64,000 bases of DNA from Gambelia wislizenii (lineage: Eukaryota > Chordata > Lepidosauria > Squamata > Crotaphytidae), in assembly GCA_030847615.1 (NCBI GenBank), contig JAUMIR010000015.1, positions 8,635,501-8,699,500 of the forward strand, in the 5' to 3' direction. How positions within the stretch are numbered: the first letter of the stretch is position 1; each line of letters opens with the position of its first letter. This document shows positions 20,591 to 30,912 of the stretch, in pieces. The position numbers were made by a program, and so were the translations under genes. Under the pieces are notes generated by a model. The model had not been told where the DNA came from. It ran no database searches and saw only the letters and a list, made by a program, of their open reading frames with translations.

Positions 20591-21330
20591 ATGCAAGCAT
20601 TATAATGTCCAAGAAAGCAGCCCCAAAATGCCGGCAACAGGATAAGCAAGGTTTTGGAAAGCCGTCAACTCCCAGTGATAGCAAAGTCAATTCAGGGGAG
20701 CCAGATAAGGTTCAGAACAAGCAAGGTTCCATTTCTTGGAGAAGCAGCCATACAGAAGGGAAGACACACAAACAAGAGTCCAGAATACAGTCCAAAGGTC
20801 AAGGCTTACAGAGGCAGCAAAGTCAAGAAGTAGGTCCGTGGGTCAGCAGGATCAGGCAACAGTGTAGTCAGGAACAGTCAAGGTCTAAACATGAGTCAAG
20901 GCAACAGGAATCAAGGCATGGAGTCAGAGATATCAGACACAAAACTCTCTCCAGGAAGATCAGTTGATTTCTGACAAAGCCGCCACATTTCCCCAAAGTG
21001 TATATATAGCAATCAAGGATTTCCCAGGTGCTTCTTGACAAGCAGGTGTTTCTTATAAAGTCTCAGTGATTTCCTTTGAGCTTCCTTTTGAGATCACTGC
21101 TGGGTATATAATGGTGGAGATAAGTCCCTGTCTTCTTTGTCCTTATCTGAGTGGGCAAGACTCTCTGTTGGGACTGATGCCAACCCATTAGGACCAGGCT
21201 CTTCCTCTGCTCGAGCCTCCAGGTTGGCAATGCTAGCACAGGTGTAGATTAACCTGTGCCAGGGTCCATAGGGCGATTCCCTGCCATGTCCTCCTCTCCC
21301 TTTGATTCCATACCCTCATCAGATTCACGG
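20591..21330. repeat. Candidate LTR-element remnant
   Basis: A long run of AAGGTC-, AAGTCA- and AGTCAGG-like words (20690-20930) is followed by TATATATAGCAATCAAGG, then a segment with GAGTGGGCAAGACTCTC. This resembles the non-coding ends of reptile LTR elements that I have seen, but I found no clear LTR boundaries. The Gln/Ser/Lys-rich frame through it is not taken as a gene. Confidence 0.35.
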
Positions 21331-21361
21331 GATATGATATATATATATATATATATATATG
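21331..21361. repeat. (TA)n microsatellite
   Basis: GATATGATATATATATATAT and continuation. The sequence after it to 21990 holds no recognised gene. Confidence 0.9.
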
Positions 21362-21993
21362 CAGAAGGAGTGGCAACTGGTACCTCCCATATTAGTGGAA
21401 AGATGAATCTGCTCTGGGTTTCAGTCTAACATTAAGACTGTTATCCAAATTGCTGAACCCCATCCCCATGATACATTCAGCACCTCTATTAGCTCCATTA
21501 TAGTTTTATTCTAAACTTTGACAGTTCTTTTACAGGTGCTGAGCCATAGCCGCCAGATAGGTTCAGTACCTACCTTGGAGAGCTCCATTAAACTGAGAGT
21601 GGCTTCATTTCCCCATGGACATGGGAGTCATCAGCAGGCACTCTCAGAAGTAAGCCCTAACCCAGAAGTTGGTGGGTACAACAGGCTTTCCCTGGGACCA
21701 CAACATCCATCAGTTGTAACCAGTGAGGCCAATGGTGAGTGGTGATGGACTATGAACATTCAAATATCAGGAGGGGAGCACATTTCTTACAGCTGATTCA
21801 TGAGGATAGCATCCTAAAGATGCTAAGGAATAAGGAGAGCTCAGAATGGCAAATATTTGTCCAACTTCTTTACCTTACCCTATTTTGATCAACTTTTTCA
21901 CGAAAAAAATCAGAATTAGTTGTTTTTGTTATTGTCAGTGGCTCAATAAAAGAAATGGCATATTTCTAATTTGTAGGGAAGGCATCCTATAAA

Positions 21994-22320
21994 GGGGCGA
22001 TATGATAGCCCTGTTTAAGTATGTGAAGGGGTGTAACATTGAGGATGGAGGAAGCTTGTTTTCTGCTGCTCCAGAGACTAGAACACAGAGCAATGGATGC
22101 AAGCTCTAGGGACATTAGGAGGATCTTTGTGATGATAGCAGCTGTTTGGCAGTGGAACACACTCCCTCAGAGCATGGAGGGGTCTCCTTCCTTGGAGGAC
22201 TTTAAACAGAGGCTGGATGGCCATCTGTCAGGCATGCTTTGATCATGATTTCCTGCATGGCAGAGGGTAGGACTGGATGGCCCTTGTGGTCTCTTCCAAC
22301 TCTATGATTCTATGATTCTA
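21994..22320 (+). mobile_element. CR1 LINE, 3' fragment with internal deletion
   Basis: It starts at GGGGCGATATGATAGCCC. The stretch between AAGCTCTAGG and GACATTAGGAGGATC lacks about 20 nt relative to other copies. It ends in CTATGATTCTATGATTCTA. Confidence 0.88.
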
Positions 22321-23005
22321 TCCAATACAGTACAGACATCTTCATAAGACATCCATACAAAGAAAAATGATTTAATTAAAATAAGAGGGGGAAATAAATT
22401 ATCTCAAATTGTGACTACATCTTCTAGCTAAGCTCTAAAACAATAATCCATCTCCAAAACATGTTTGTTGTCAAGTTTATTGCAATCGATTATGTGGATC
22501 CATGGCAGCCAGGTGTCTTTGGGAAATAGGTGACATGCTTTTATAGTCTGGTCATACCTCATATTTTGTAGCCATTCCTCACCTCCCTATGACTCACCCT
22601 GAGACAGATGTTTATCTCCCTTGACTTCAAGAGAATGTAGAAAGAAAGGTTGTGGGTGGCAAGGGAAACCAAACAATTATGTTCTGGGGAAAGCCTTGGG
22701 CAAGGGATTAATTTGAACCAATTTACAGAATCAGCAAGGCTGCTGTGACGGGCTGTACCAATTCTGGGTGGAGACAGAGGGAACTTCTATTGTTATTAGA
22801 GCTGAGACAACATGCCGGCACCATCTTTGTTGCAGCATTTTCCACTTTGTCCCTCCTACAATGCCTCAGAACACTGACACATTTCTTTCCATACATGCAG
22901 GGATGGATAATTTCAAATATGTTTCCTGCTGATGGATATTATGAGAATGTTTGCACAATCTCAAAAAAAAATATTTATTTATTCATTTATTGTTAATTTA
23001 CAGTT
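22321..23005. other. Spacer, no gene recognised
   Basis: No named repeat or coding motif seen. Confidence 0.45.
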
Positions 23006-23425
23006 CTAGGATGGAGGACCATCACCTCCCAAAAATAGTAATCTACAGTGAACTTGCCATGGGCCAGCATAAGAGGGGCACTCCAAAACAGCGATACAAG
23101 GATTCCCTGAAACAACATCTCAGGCTTGGCCAAATTGATCACCAACAATGGTCTGCCTTGGCCTCAGATCGGGAGGCATGGAGACTCAATATCCACAATG
23201 CTGCAGCCTTATTTGAGAACTCGCAGTGAGCAAGTCTTGAAGAGAAACGACAACGCAGAAAGAATCACAACCCAGAAACATCACTTAATGAGACTTTCTG
23301 CTGTGCTTTCTGCAACCGGACTTGTTTATCTTTGATTGGCCTTTTTAATCATCAGCAAGCTTGCAGAAAGAATGGGATGAGTCCTTCCTGAATCTTCGTT
23401 TGCGAAGAAAAGCCAGAGAGAGAGA
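23006..23425 (+). mobile_element. 3' fragment of the zinc-finger non-LTR retrotransposon
   Basis: It encodes SRMEDHHLPKIVIYSELAMG ... SALASDREAW and NIHNAAALFENS. After a frame change the finger piece CAFCNRTCLSLIGLF-NHQQAC follows. The 3' end carries ATCTTCGTTTGCGAAGAA, a 5-bp stem with a TTTG loop, then AAGCCAGAGAGAGAGA. It is 5' truncated at CTAGGATGG. Confidence 0.8.
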
Positions 23426-23454
23426 TACCCCAGCTTTCTCTCAGTATGGAACCC

Positions 23455-23800
23455 AAGGTGGTTTACAACAACAACAATAACAACAACAAAATTAAAAAGC
23501 CCAAAACAATATATACAGAATCCATTTTGCATTTTTCACAAAAAAGTTATTTAGACAATCCCCAAGATTTTTTGTGCAAACACCCAGTGAATTTTCTGCA
23601 AAATGTACTGACCAAAATGCTGTTGATTGGTCTCAACCAATGTATATGCATTGAATCTATTGTATTTACCTGTATGTTCAACAATAGATTTAATGTGAAA
23701 ACATAAGCTGGGACTAACATATAAGATTCAGGGTGTTGGTGTGTTTGGGGTGTGTGTTCAAAAATTTGTGTGAGAGAGTGAGTGAGTGAGTGAGTGAGCA
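23455..23800. repeat. Simple repeats and dispersed-repeat piece
   Basis: An AAC/AAT run follows GGTGGTTTACAACAAC (23458-23490). A piece of the TTTTCTGCA-type family lies at 23515-23610. A (GAGT)n run lies at 23771-23797. Confidence 0.6.
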
Positions 23801-23974
23801 CATGAACACACACAACCTCTTTTTTTACACAAATTGTCACCAAAAATATCTAAAATTCCAGTATCTAATCCATACCTGTCTGTCTATGTATCTCTATTTA
23901 CATATCTATCTGTCTGTCTTGTAGTGGTTCACAAACTTTCACTGTCAGGATGAGAAAATATTTGAGCATATTTT

Positions 23975-24180
23975 CTGTGTGTGTGTGCCTTCAGGTTGCC
24001 TGTCAGCCTGTAGTGATCCAATGAATTTCATAGGATTTTCTTAGGCAAGCAATACGCAGAGAAGGTTTGCCTTTGCCTTCCTCTGCTATATAGCACATGA
24101 TGCCTGGTATTCCTTGGAGGTCTCCCATCCAAGGCTGACCCTGCTTAGTTTCCAAGTTCAGAAGGATCTGATGCCTTCCG
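23975..24180 (-). mobile_element. 5S-rRNA-derived SINE
   Basis: On the plus strand, TGGTATTCCTTGGAGGTCTC, CCATCCAAG, GACCCTGCTTAGTTTCCAAG and TTCAGAAGGATCTGATG are the reverse complement of 5S rRNA positions about 45-110, with a small deletion of TACTAACC. The TG-rich tail with CCTTCAGGTTGCCTG is on the left. Confidence 0.75.
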
Positions 24181-24254
24181 AGTATTTTGGTCTTCCCATA
24201 TATCCAATGATGTCTATTTTGGCAACTCAGTGGCTGTTGCAGTTATTTCCATTT

Positions 24255-24426
24255 GCTTGGAAGTGGAATACACTGTCTCATACTGTGGTGGAATCTCCTT
24301 CTTTGGAGGTTTTTAAACAGAGGCTGGATGGCCATCTGTTTGGAATGATTTGATTGTGTATTCCTGCATGACAGGGGGTTGGTCTAGATGGCCCTTGTGG
24401 TCTCTTCCAACTCTATGATTCTATGG
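24255..24426 (+). mobile_element. CR1 LINE, short 3' tail
   Basis: TGGAAGTGGAATACACTGTC through FKQRLDGHLFGMI, then the 3' UTR and TCTATGATTCTATG. It abuts the 5S-type SINE region. Confidence 0.88.
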
Positions 24427-24859
24427 GTGGAAGAATAAAGAAGTAAGCCATGCTAATGTCACTGCTAAATGTGAGTCCAGTCCTTAAGAAACAATTGGTG
24501 AAATGATCCATCAAAATTTCTCCACCCATGAAAAGGGAGAAAGATTTTCAGAGGCTGCTTCATGTGCAGCTCTAGTTTGGAATACACCTGGGTACTTGCT
24601 TTTTAATCCCCATATTAAGAAAGCCAGTGTGTCAGGTAGTAATTACAAGTTATTTTAGGTGGCAAACTTTTGTTAATGGATCTGGGGGTGAGTCCCTGTG
24701 AACTCAGTGGGACTTAGCTCTGAGCAGATAAGTATAGATTGGACAGTCAAAACACCAGCTGCCAGGAGGAAGCCTTCTGATCTGATCTTCCCTCTGACAA
24801 GCTCCTTATTATGAATGGTCAAGGATCTTGGACTTTGTGTGTGTGTGTATTTAATCATG

Positions 24860-27800
24860 ATACAGGTTCTGTGTCTTAAGGAATGCATACGAGCCTGACA
24901 AACCACCAGTCTGTTTTGAAAGATCAGATTTTTACTGTGATGCTGTGTGCTCCTATCCCTCAATTCCAGTACCTTACCAGACTTATCATTCTTTGATGCA
25001 AGCATCAGTTCGCTCACACACAGTACCCCAAAGAAGTCAGACAAAGCCACAGCATGGAACAATGTTGTACAAATCTCTGTACAAACATCCAAGCCTTTAA
25101 GAATGTTGGGGACAGGGGCCTCCAGGGGTTGACCACCAAAATTCTTTCCTTTGTCTAACCTTCCAAAACTTTCTGGATCCCAAAGTTCCCTGTGTGGTCT
25201 ACCTGACCTTGTGCCTTTGACCAAAATGCAATGCCAAACAACTTGACTCTAATGGACTGAGGTGACAAGCCTTTATAGTGTAGAGATGTGCAATGCTGCA
25301 AAAAATGGGACACTTAACCCCTCCCACTTATGAAATGCCAAAAACTATTTTACTGCCTTGCCAAAAACCTTTTTGGTGCTTGGAGCTATGGTGCTTGGAG
25401 CTATGGATCACCCTCACTGGCACTGTGTATGTCAAAAGTGCTGCATCCAGTGCCAACACTCTGAAGCTATGTAAGAGAAAGAGAGTCAGCTATCCCATTG
25501 TCTAACCCCACCACATGGAGGGCTGTGAACACAGGCATTGGAGATTAATGCCCTAATTAGCTTCATAATCCTGGGGCACCTGGACATTATGGAGTTAATA
25601 ACCTGAACAGTGGCCATGTTTGTTCTATCAAAAATAGACTGAGGAGTTAGTCCAAACTGGAACAACCACTAAGATGAGAAAAAAACTCTAAGAAGGTTAA
25701 GTCGGTTGTAACCCCTGTCTCAAACCACTCATTTGGCCAGGACTGGACACATAACCATCCTTTAAAATACACATCCAAACCAACAGATCCAGCTACATCC
25801 AATGTAACCTGCAGCTTCCATCCCCCCTGCCAAAATGATACTCCATTGGAATCCCTAAAAACCTCTCTCACAAGCTTAATTCTATGGTAAGGCTCAACCC
25901 CAACTCCAAGCATACAAGAGCACTGTATAAAGGCCTTGCCAGGAGTACGACATTACGAGAGCAAAATTAAAGTGTCTGATAAGTTCCTGGAATTCTCTAA
26001 GTGTAGCATCTCTGTGTGAAACAAATTCTGCCACCCTACCTCTCAGATCCTGCACTTTCTCTAGCAGCAACTAACACAATTGGTTGATGGCATCAATCTA
26101 GATACCTAAGAACATCATCTGCCAGACAAGGCACTCCGCTTTTTTATGAGCCAAAGGCACACCCAGTTCATCCACCAAAGCACTACATTCTGTGAATATA
26201 GCACACTGTCCTGAAACATAGAGTACTATGTTGAGGGGACAAACAAAAAATCATCCACTACCCCTCTCTGTCCTGTCTTAACCCTGATTGCCCAATCCAG
26301 GAATGTACTAAATGTCTTAAAGACTGCGCACAAAACTAAACACCCTATTGGTAAGGAATGATGCAAATAAAATGTACCATCAAAGCAAAACCCAAGGGGC
26401 TTGAAATTCTTGGGCTTCACAGGTAACAAATGAAACATGGATTTAATAGTGTACTTAGCCCGTTCAGCCTGTATCCCATGTCTACAAACTGTCCTCCCTG
26501 CAGCATAAAAGGAGGGGTACCTAACTGTACATAATTCAGGAGGGATTGCATCATTGACTGGCTCACCCTTAGGATAAGAAAGGTGGTGTGTTATTCTAAA
26601 CTCTCCTGTTGCCTTCTTTGGTACAACACCCAATGGAGAGACCCTCAGATTAGGTTCTGGTTGTGAAGGAAAAGGACTCCTTCAGTCTCCTCTTTCTAGA
26701 TCTTAACCAAATCCCATAACTAACTTCGAATTGGGAGACATATATGGGTGCTGGACTCCCTGATAAGGAATCTTGAATCACACCTCAAAGCCTTCTGCCA
26801 AATATTGCTCCACCTGCCTTCCTGTCAGGATATGAACTCAGTGATCTCCTTAGATCAAATCAATGGGGCTGGGCCCCTTTTGCATGTGGAGGGGGACCCC
26901 TACTACTCTTCTTTCCTGACTGCTGGTCCTTGGTGCTCCCAGCCTATCCATGACCTTTGGGGCAGTTCTGGAAAGAGTGACACCCCCTCTCCCCCGTAGA
27001 CCAAGTACTTATGTTTAAACCTATCAGGTGTGTGCGTGCACACTCTCTGGGATCCAAAGTTCCAGCATAACAGTTTCTGCACCTGATTTGAGGGACCTGA
27101 GGGCTTAAACAAACCACTATTCTCCAATCTTTGGACCAGATGACTGCTATGTGACCGTTTCCCTTGCACCAGTTACACCAGGGTCATAAGCTGCATCCAC
27201 AGCTGGGAGTGCACAATGTCCCACCTAAGGGTGGGGCAAATAGCAGCATTCATCCAAAATGCCTCATCATATAACAGCCAGGCAGGGCCAGCACAATCTA
27301 CATATACCCTATGGATAATTCCATATAGTGGATAAGAGATGCTGCCCTCATCAGTTGCACCTTGTCAATCACTCCTGCATAGAGAGAGAAAAACTAACAG
27401 TCAGTTGAACCAATTGCTTTCAACCTTCCTCCTTTTAAGATTTTCCTTTTCCTTGTTATCAAGAACCTCCTTATCTTTTTTCTCCATTTCTCTATAAAGG
27501 AGGGAAAATATGTACTCCCCTTTTAATATCATGTCTCTGGTTGCCTGTAGTAAATGGTGATCTAGTGAAAGTACTATCTCTCTCAGTGGAATGGACAAAT
27601 ATGGGGCAGCATTATATCCTGTGTCAGTGGGAGCACCCATAGCACATGGCCCAGCCCCTTGCCAGACTTGAGGCAAGGTATAAGGTGGACAGCCATACCA
27701 CTGTGCCCACTGAGGCAAGTCCCACGGCTACTCAAGTTGCACAGTAGGTGCCATACTAGGCCCACCTGCAGAACTACTTGGACCCAACCTAGCACCCTGC

Positions 27801-28760
27801 GTACCTTAACTCCCCACCCCACTCCATGGCCAATTCCATGGCATTAACCAGGCAAAAAAGCAAACTGAAACAAATAAAATTGGAGGGGGATGTGGTGCTG
27901 GGGAGAGTAGAATAGGATAACAGACACCCACTGAAGATGGAGAAGGGGGGTTAAGGTAGATTAAACCAAGACACCTGCTCTCCTAGGCTGCAGGCAGGCT
28001 CCCAGCCCCTGATCCCCCAGGCCTACCAAAACCTACTCAGGGCCAGAGACATGGGCCACCCATTTCCTGCCCATACACAGATCAGTTTTGGCTACAAGAG
28101 CCATGTAGTCCCCTGGTGGTATAGCACCTGGGATATATGGTCAGCCCACTTATGTGGAAGCACTACACCTTCCTGCCATGTGATATGGCACATACAGAGC
28201 CTAGTAGAGGGAGGGAGGGTGAAGGAGGGGGGAGCTTTTGGACTGGACCCATGCAGGCTCAGCCAAGCATCTAGGTCTACTCTGCCTTCATCCACCAGAT
28301 CTTCAAGTTGAGACCCAACAATGTCTGATCCAATGTCTCTGTGCTACTAGCTCACCACCATCCAACCTCTCAGATGCTCATTCCTTCCACTGAATGGGTG
28401 ACTTCCAGATGCTGGGTCACACCATGGTAGAGCCACGGGCCTGTCTCAGCTTCATCAGGTTCCCCCCCCCCCGCTAGCCACCAAAGTACTCAACCTCAAA
28501 GTGAAGGCAGACAGATAGCTGTTAAACACTGCTCTAAGGTCCTTGCTCTGGTCTAGATCACACATAAGCTTTCCAAATTCAAAAAGGAAGAGGAGGGGAT
28601 GGCAATGCCTTAAATAGCCTTTACTCCATGTCCCACACTCTCACTCACAGCGTGACATGCCCTGACATCATTGCAACTGGCCTCCTTTCCCCTGAAGCCA
28701 GCAAACATGCCTCCCCCCTCACTGCACAGTTGTTCCAGGGTAGACCTGAAAAAATATTCA
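24860..28760 (-). mobile_element. DIRS-like retroelement, decayed
   Basis: Read leftward, all parts of a DIRS-type element appear in order, with many breaks. The gag-like region has LLYREMEKKDKEVLD (27480-27400 area). A CCCH-like Cys/His piece (CWNFGSQRVCTHTPDRFKHK) lies near 27090-27010. RT lies at 26633-26226 with GVVPKKATGEFRITHHLSYP, VNDAIPPELCTVRY, PIGCLVLCAVF and VDDFLFV (catalytic DD kept). RNase H lies at 25913-25650 and 25630-25300, with LDVAGSVGLDVYF and GVRQWDS-like remnants. A tyrosine-recombinase start lies at 25224-24890 (VKGTR, ALSDFFGVLCVSEL). In the last motif the usual catalytic Arg of RVSEL is Cys. The recombinase C terminus with its catalytic Tyr is not seen. The ends are not defined. 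Confidence 0.72.
26226..26633 (-). pseudogene. Reverse-transcriptase fragment of the DIRS-like element
   Basis: This 135-codon frame is the best preserved part of the element. Residues 1-25 hold GVVPKKATGEFRITHHLSYP. Residues 26-40 hold VNDAIPPELCTVRY. The LPVKPKNFKPLGFCFDGTFY block and PIGC motif precede VDDFLFVPS, which carries the two catalytic Asp residues. The Tyr-Leu normally just before DD is replaced by GVV, and about one codon is missing there. Order and motifs are those of DIRS/Ngaro RT rather than CR1 or L1. It has no complete ORF on either side. Confidence 0.75.
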
Positions 28761-29202
28761 ACTGAAATTTTATATTACTGCTGTGCTAGAAATTTGAGGC
28801 CCATAGGATAATTTTATCGGAGAAGAATTTTTACTTCAAGATAAAATGCCCTCATCCCGCTTCCCTGTATAGCTACATCCCTGGGGAAGAGAACTGGAGA
28901 TTTTTCTCTCATTTGTAACCAGATAAATACTAGTTAGTCTTTATATGGGATGTCATATATCAAGCCTAATGGTTGTTTGTTTTACCTCAGAATGATAAGC
29001 TGATCTCTAGGGTTTTGTACAAGAGGCTTTTCCCAGGCCTTCTGCCAGCAAACCTTGTGGTCTCTGATTCCTTCTGTCCCTGTCTTCAGTCAAAACAGAA
29101 GTAAGCATCATTGACACTGCTCACACACTTCCCATTTTGTTCCCTCATCCATTCCTTCTCTAAACTTCCTATCCAGTCTCCCCGTGTTTGCCATTGTTAT
29201 CT
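28761..29202. other. Spacer, no gene recognised
   Basis: No coding motif seen. Confidence 0.45.
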
Positions 29203-29320
29203 GGGAATTGTTATCTGAACAATTGTGTTGCAGAGGAGTGGGATAGAAATAAAATTGTATTATTTTATTTATTAGTAGTATCTATGCGCATCATTTGTGT
29301 GTGTGTGTGTGTGTGTGTGT
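29203..29320 (+). mobile_element. L2-like LINE 3' tip with (TG)n
   Basis: TTGCAGAGGAGTGGGATAGAAATAAAATTGTATTATT equals the 3' tip seen at 32600-32640 (GGGGCGGGATAGAAATAAAA). A (TG)11 run follows at 29297-29319. Confidence 0.55.
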
Positions 29321-29721
29321 ATTTCCTCACCTCTTATCTCCGATTATTGTTTGTTTCATATTTTCATGTAATCTCAAATTACTTCCTCTCTCTTTTTTTA
29401 ATGCTTATTCATTTATTTATTTATTTTCCTCCCTTTTTTTTGCCAACTACTCTTATTTCACCTTATTTGAAGTTTTAGAGTTTGTTTAACATCTAGTATT
29501 TTAAATCGCACATCCTTACATAAATTATCTCGTGTCTTACAGTTTGATTTTACTTAATTTTCCTTTATATTTGTTGTTGCAGGAGAGGTCTTATAGCATT
29601 CACATTACTTATTTATTCCAGTCTGTTCCCCTATCCATGCCCTCATCCATTCCTTCTGAGGTCCAGTTGTCTACCCACACATCTCCATTGCAATTCCTGC
29701 CTGATACGCCTTAAACTCTGT

Positions 29722-30474
29722 CAAAAAATATGTCAATACGGATAAAAGAAAATTACTATAAAATAATATGGAGATGGTATTTGACACCAGCAAGATTGCA
29801 TAATATAGACAAGAATAACTCTAAATATTGTTGGAGAGGTTGTCAAGAAATAGGTACATATATGCATATGTGGTGGAACTGTAAATTTGTACAGCAGTTT
29901 TGGGAAATTGTTTTTATAGAAATAAAGAATATTTTGAATATAAATATAGAAAGGAAACCGAGTATAGCATTGATGTCAATTTATAATGGAGAGGATGGGA
30001 ACCAAGCAGAAAAGGATTTAATAACAAATTTATAAACGGCAGCAAGATTAACTATAGCAAAACATTGGAAAATGCAAATAAATGTACAAGTGGAGGAGTG
30101 GTATAAAGAAGTTTGGAAAATGGCAATAAATGATAAGTTAAAATGTAGAATTAAGGTAAGAAGAGGAAGTTGGAAAGAAAGTGATTTTGATAACATTTGG
30201 AAAGTATTTGAGATTCTGGAAAGATTAGGTAAGGGATAATGGCTCCGGTGAAGGGGAGCACTGAGGTGGGGGGGGGGTAGGGGAATTAATATTCTTTAAA
30301 AGAATCATAGTAAAGAATCTATATTAACTTTTGAAATTAGTTAATAGAAAAATTGTGATGTTTACGGTAATATTATGTGTTATACTAAATAAGTATTAAT
30401 TGAATATTATAATGTATGATTATAAAATTAATAAAAATAATAAAATAATAAAATAAAATTAAAATTAAACTCTG
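29722..30474 (+). mobile_element. L1 LINE, 5'-truncated 3' end
   Basis: It encodes the L1 ORF2 C terminus: WRWYLTPARLHNIDKN, KYCWRGCQEIGTYMHMWWNC with the C-x4-C...H-x3-WW-x-C pattern, then KFVQQFWEIVF. A stop at 30033 (TAA) precedes an otherwise readable AARLTIAKHWK. The 3' UTR has GGTGGGGGGGGGGTAGGGG (30264-30283) and an A-rich end. The 11-bp TTAAACTCTGT flanks it exactly (29711-29721 and 30475-30485). It is the clearest insertion boundary in the window. Confidence 0.85.
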
Positions 30475-30714
30475 TTCACCACAACTGATGAGGAATGGGT
30501 TTGGACAAATCTGTCTAGGTCTTCACATACTTCCTCCTTTCCCCATCTCCCAAGTGCATTCCATGCTGCTTGCATGCATATTTTTTTAAAAAAAGGAACA
30601 TAGTTTGGCATGCATTTTTCAAATGCCTTAATGAAGTGCTACTCAAAGTGATAGTCCATGGACTAATGCCAGTTTCTGAGACTGGTTGTAAGCTCCTGGT
30701 GAGTTTAAATGCAC

Positions 30715-30912
30715 ACTTCGGTCCTCTGGGAGGAATCTGTTACAGCCTATGAAAACAAGGCTGTTGGTGACCTCCCAGAGGGCCTTTTCTGCTGCCGCTC
30801 CCAGATTATGGAATGGCCTGCCGGACGAGATCCGTCTTATTACCACCTTAGACAGCTTTAAAAAAGCTGTCAAGATGGATCTTTTCTGGCAGGCTTTTCC
30901 TGAATAAATATC
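30715..30912 (+). mobile_element. L2-like LINE coding end (left piece of a split copy)
   Basis: It encodes RAFSAAAPRLWNGLPDEIRL, then TTLDSFKKAVKMDLFWQAFP and a stop, the typical L2-like ORF2 C terminus. The matching 3' UTR lies beyond the CR1 insertion at 32435-32672. Confidence 0.7.

Noticed and set aside
20503..20967. 154-codon Gln/Ser/Lys-rich frame resembling an epidermal filaggrin-like protein
   Set aside because: It consists of irregular AAGGTC/AAGTCA DNA words continuing in all frames into non-coding repeat sequence. There is no EF-hand, splice context or conserved repeat unit. A repeat-derived frame is more likely.
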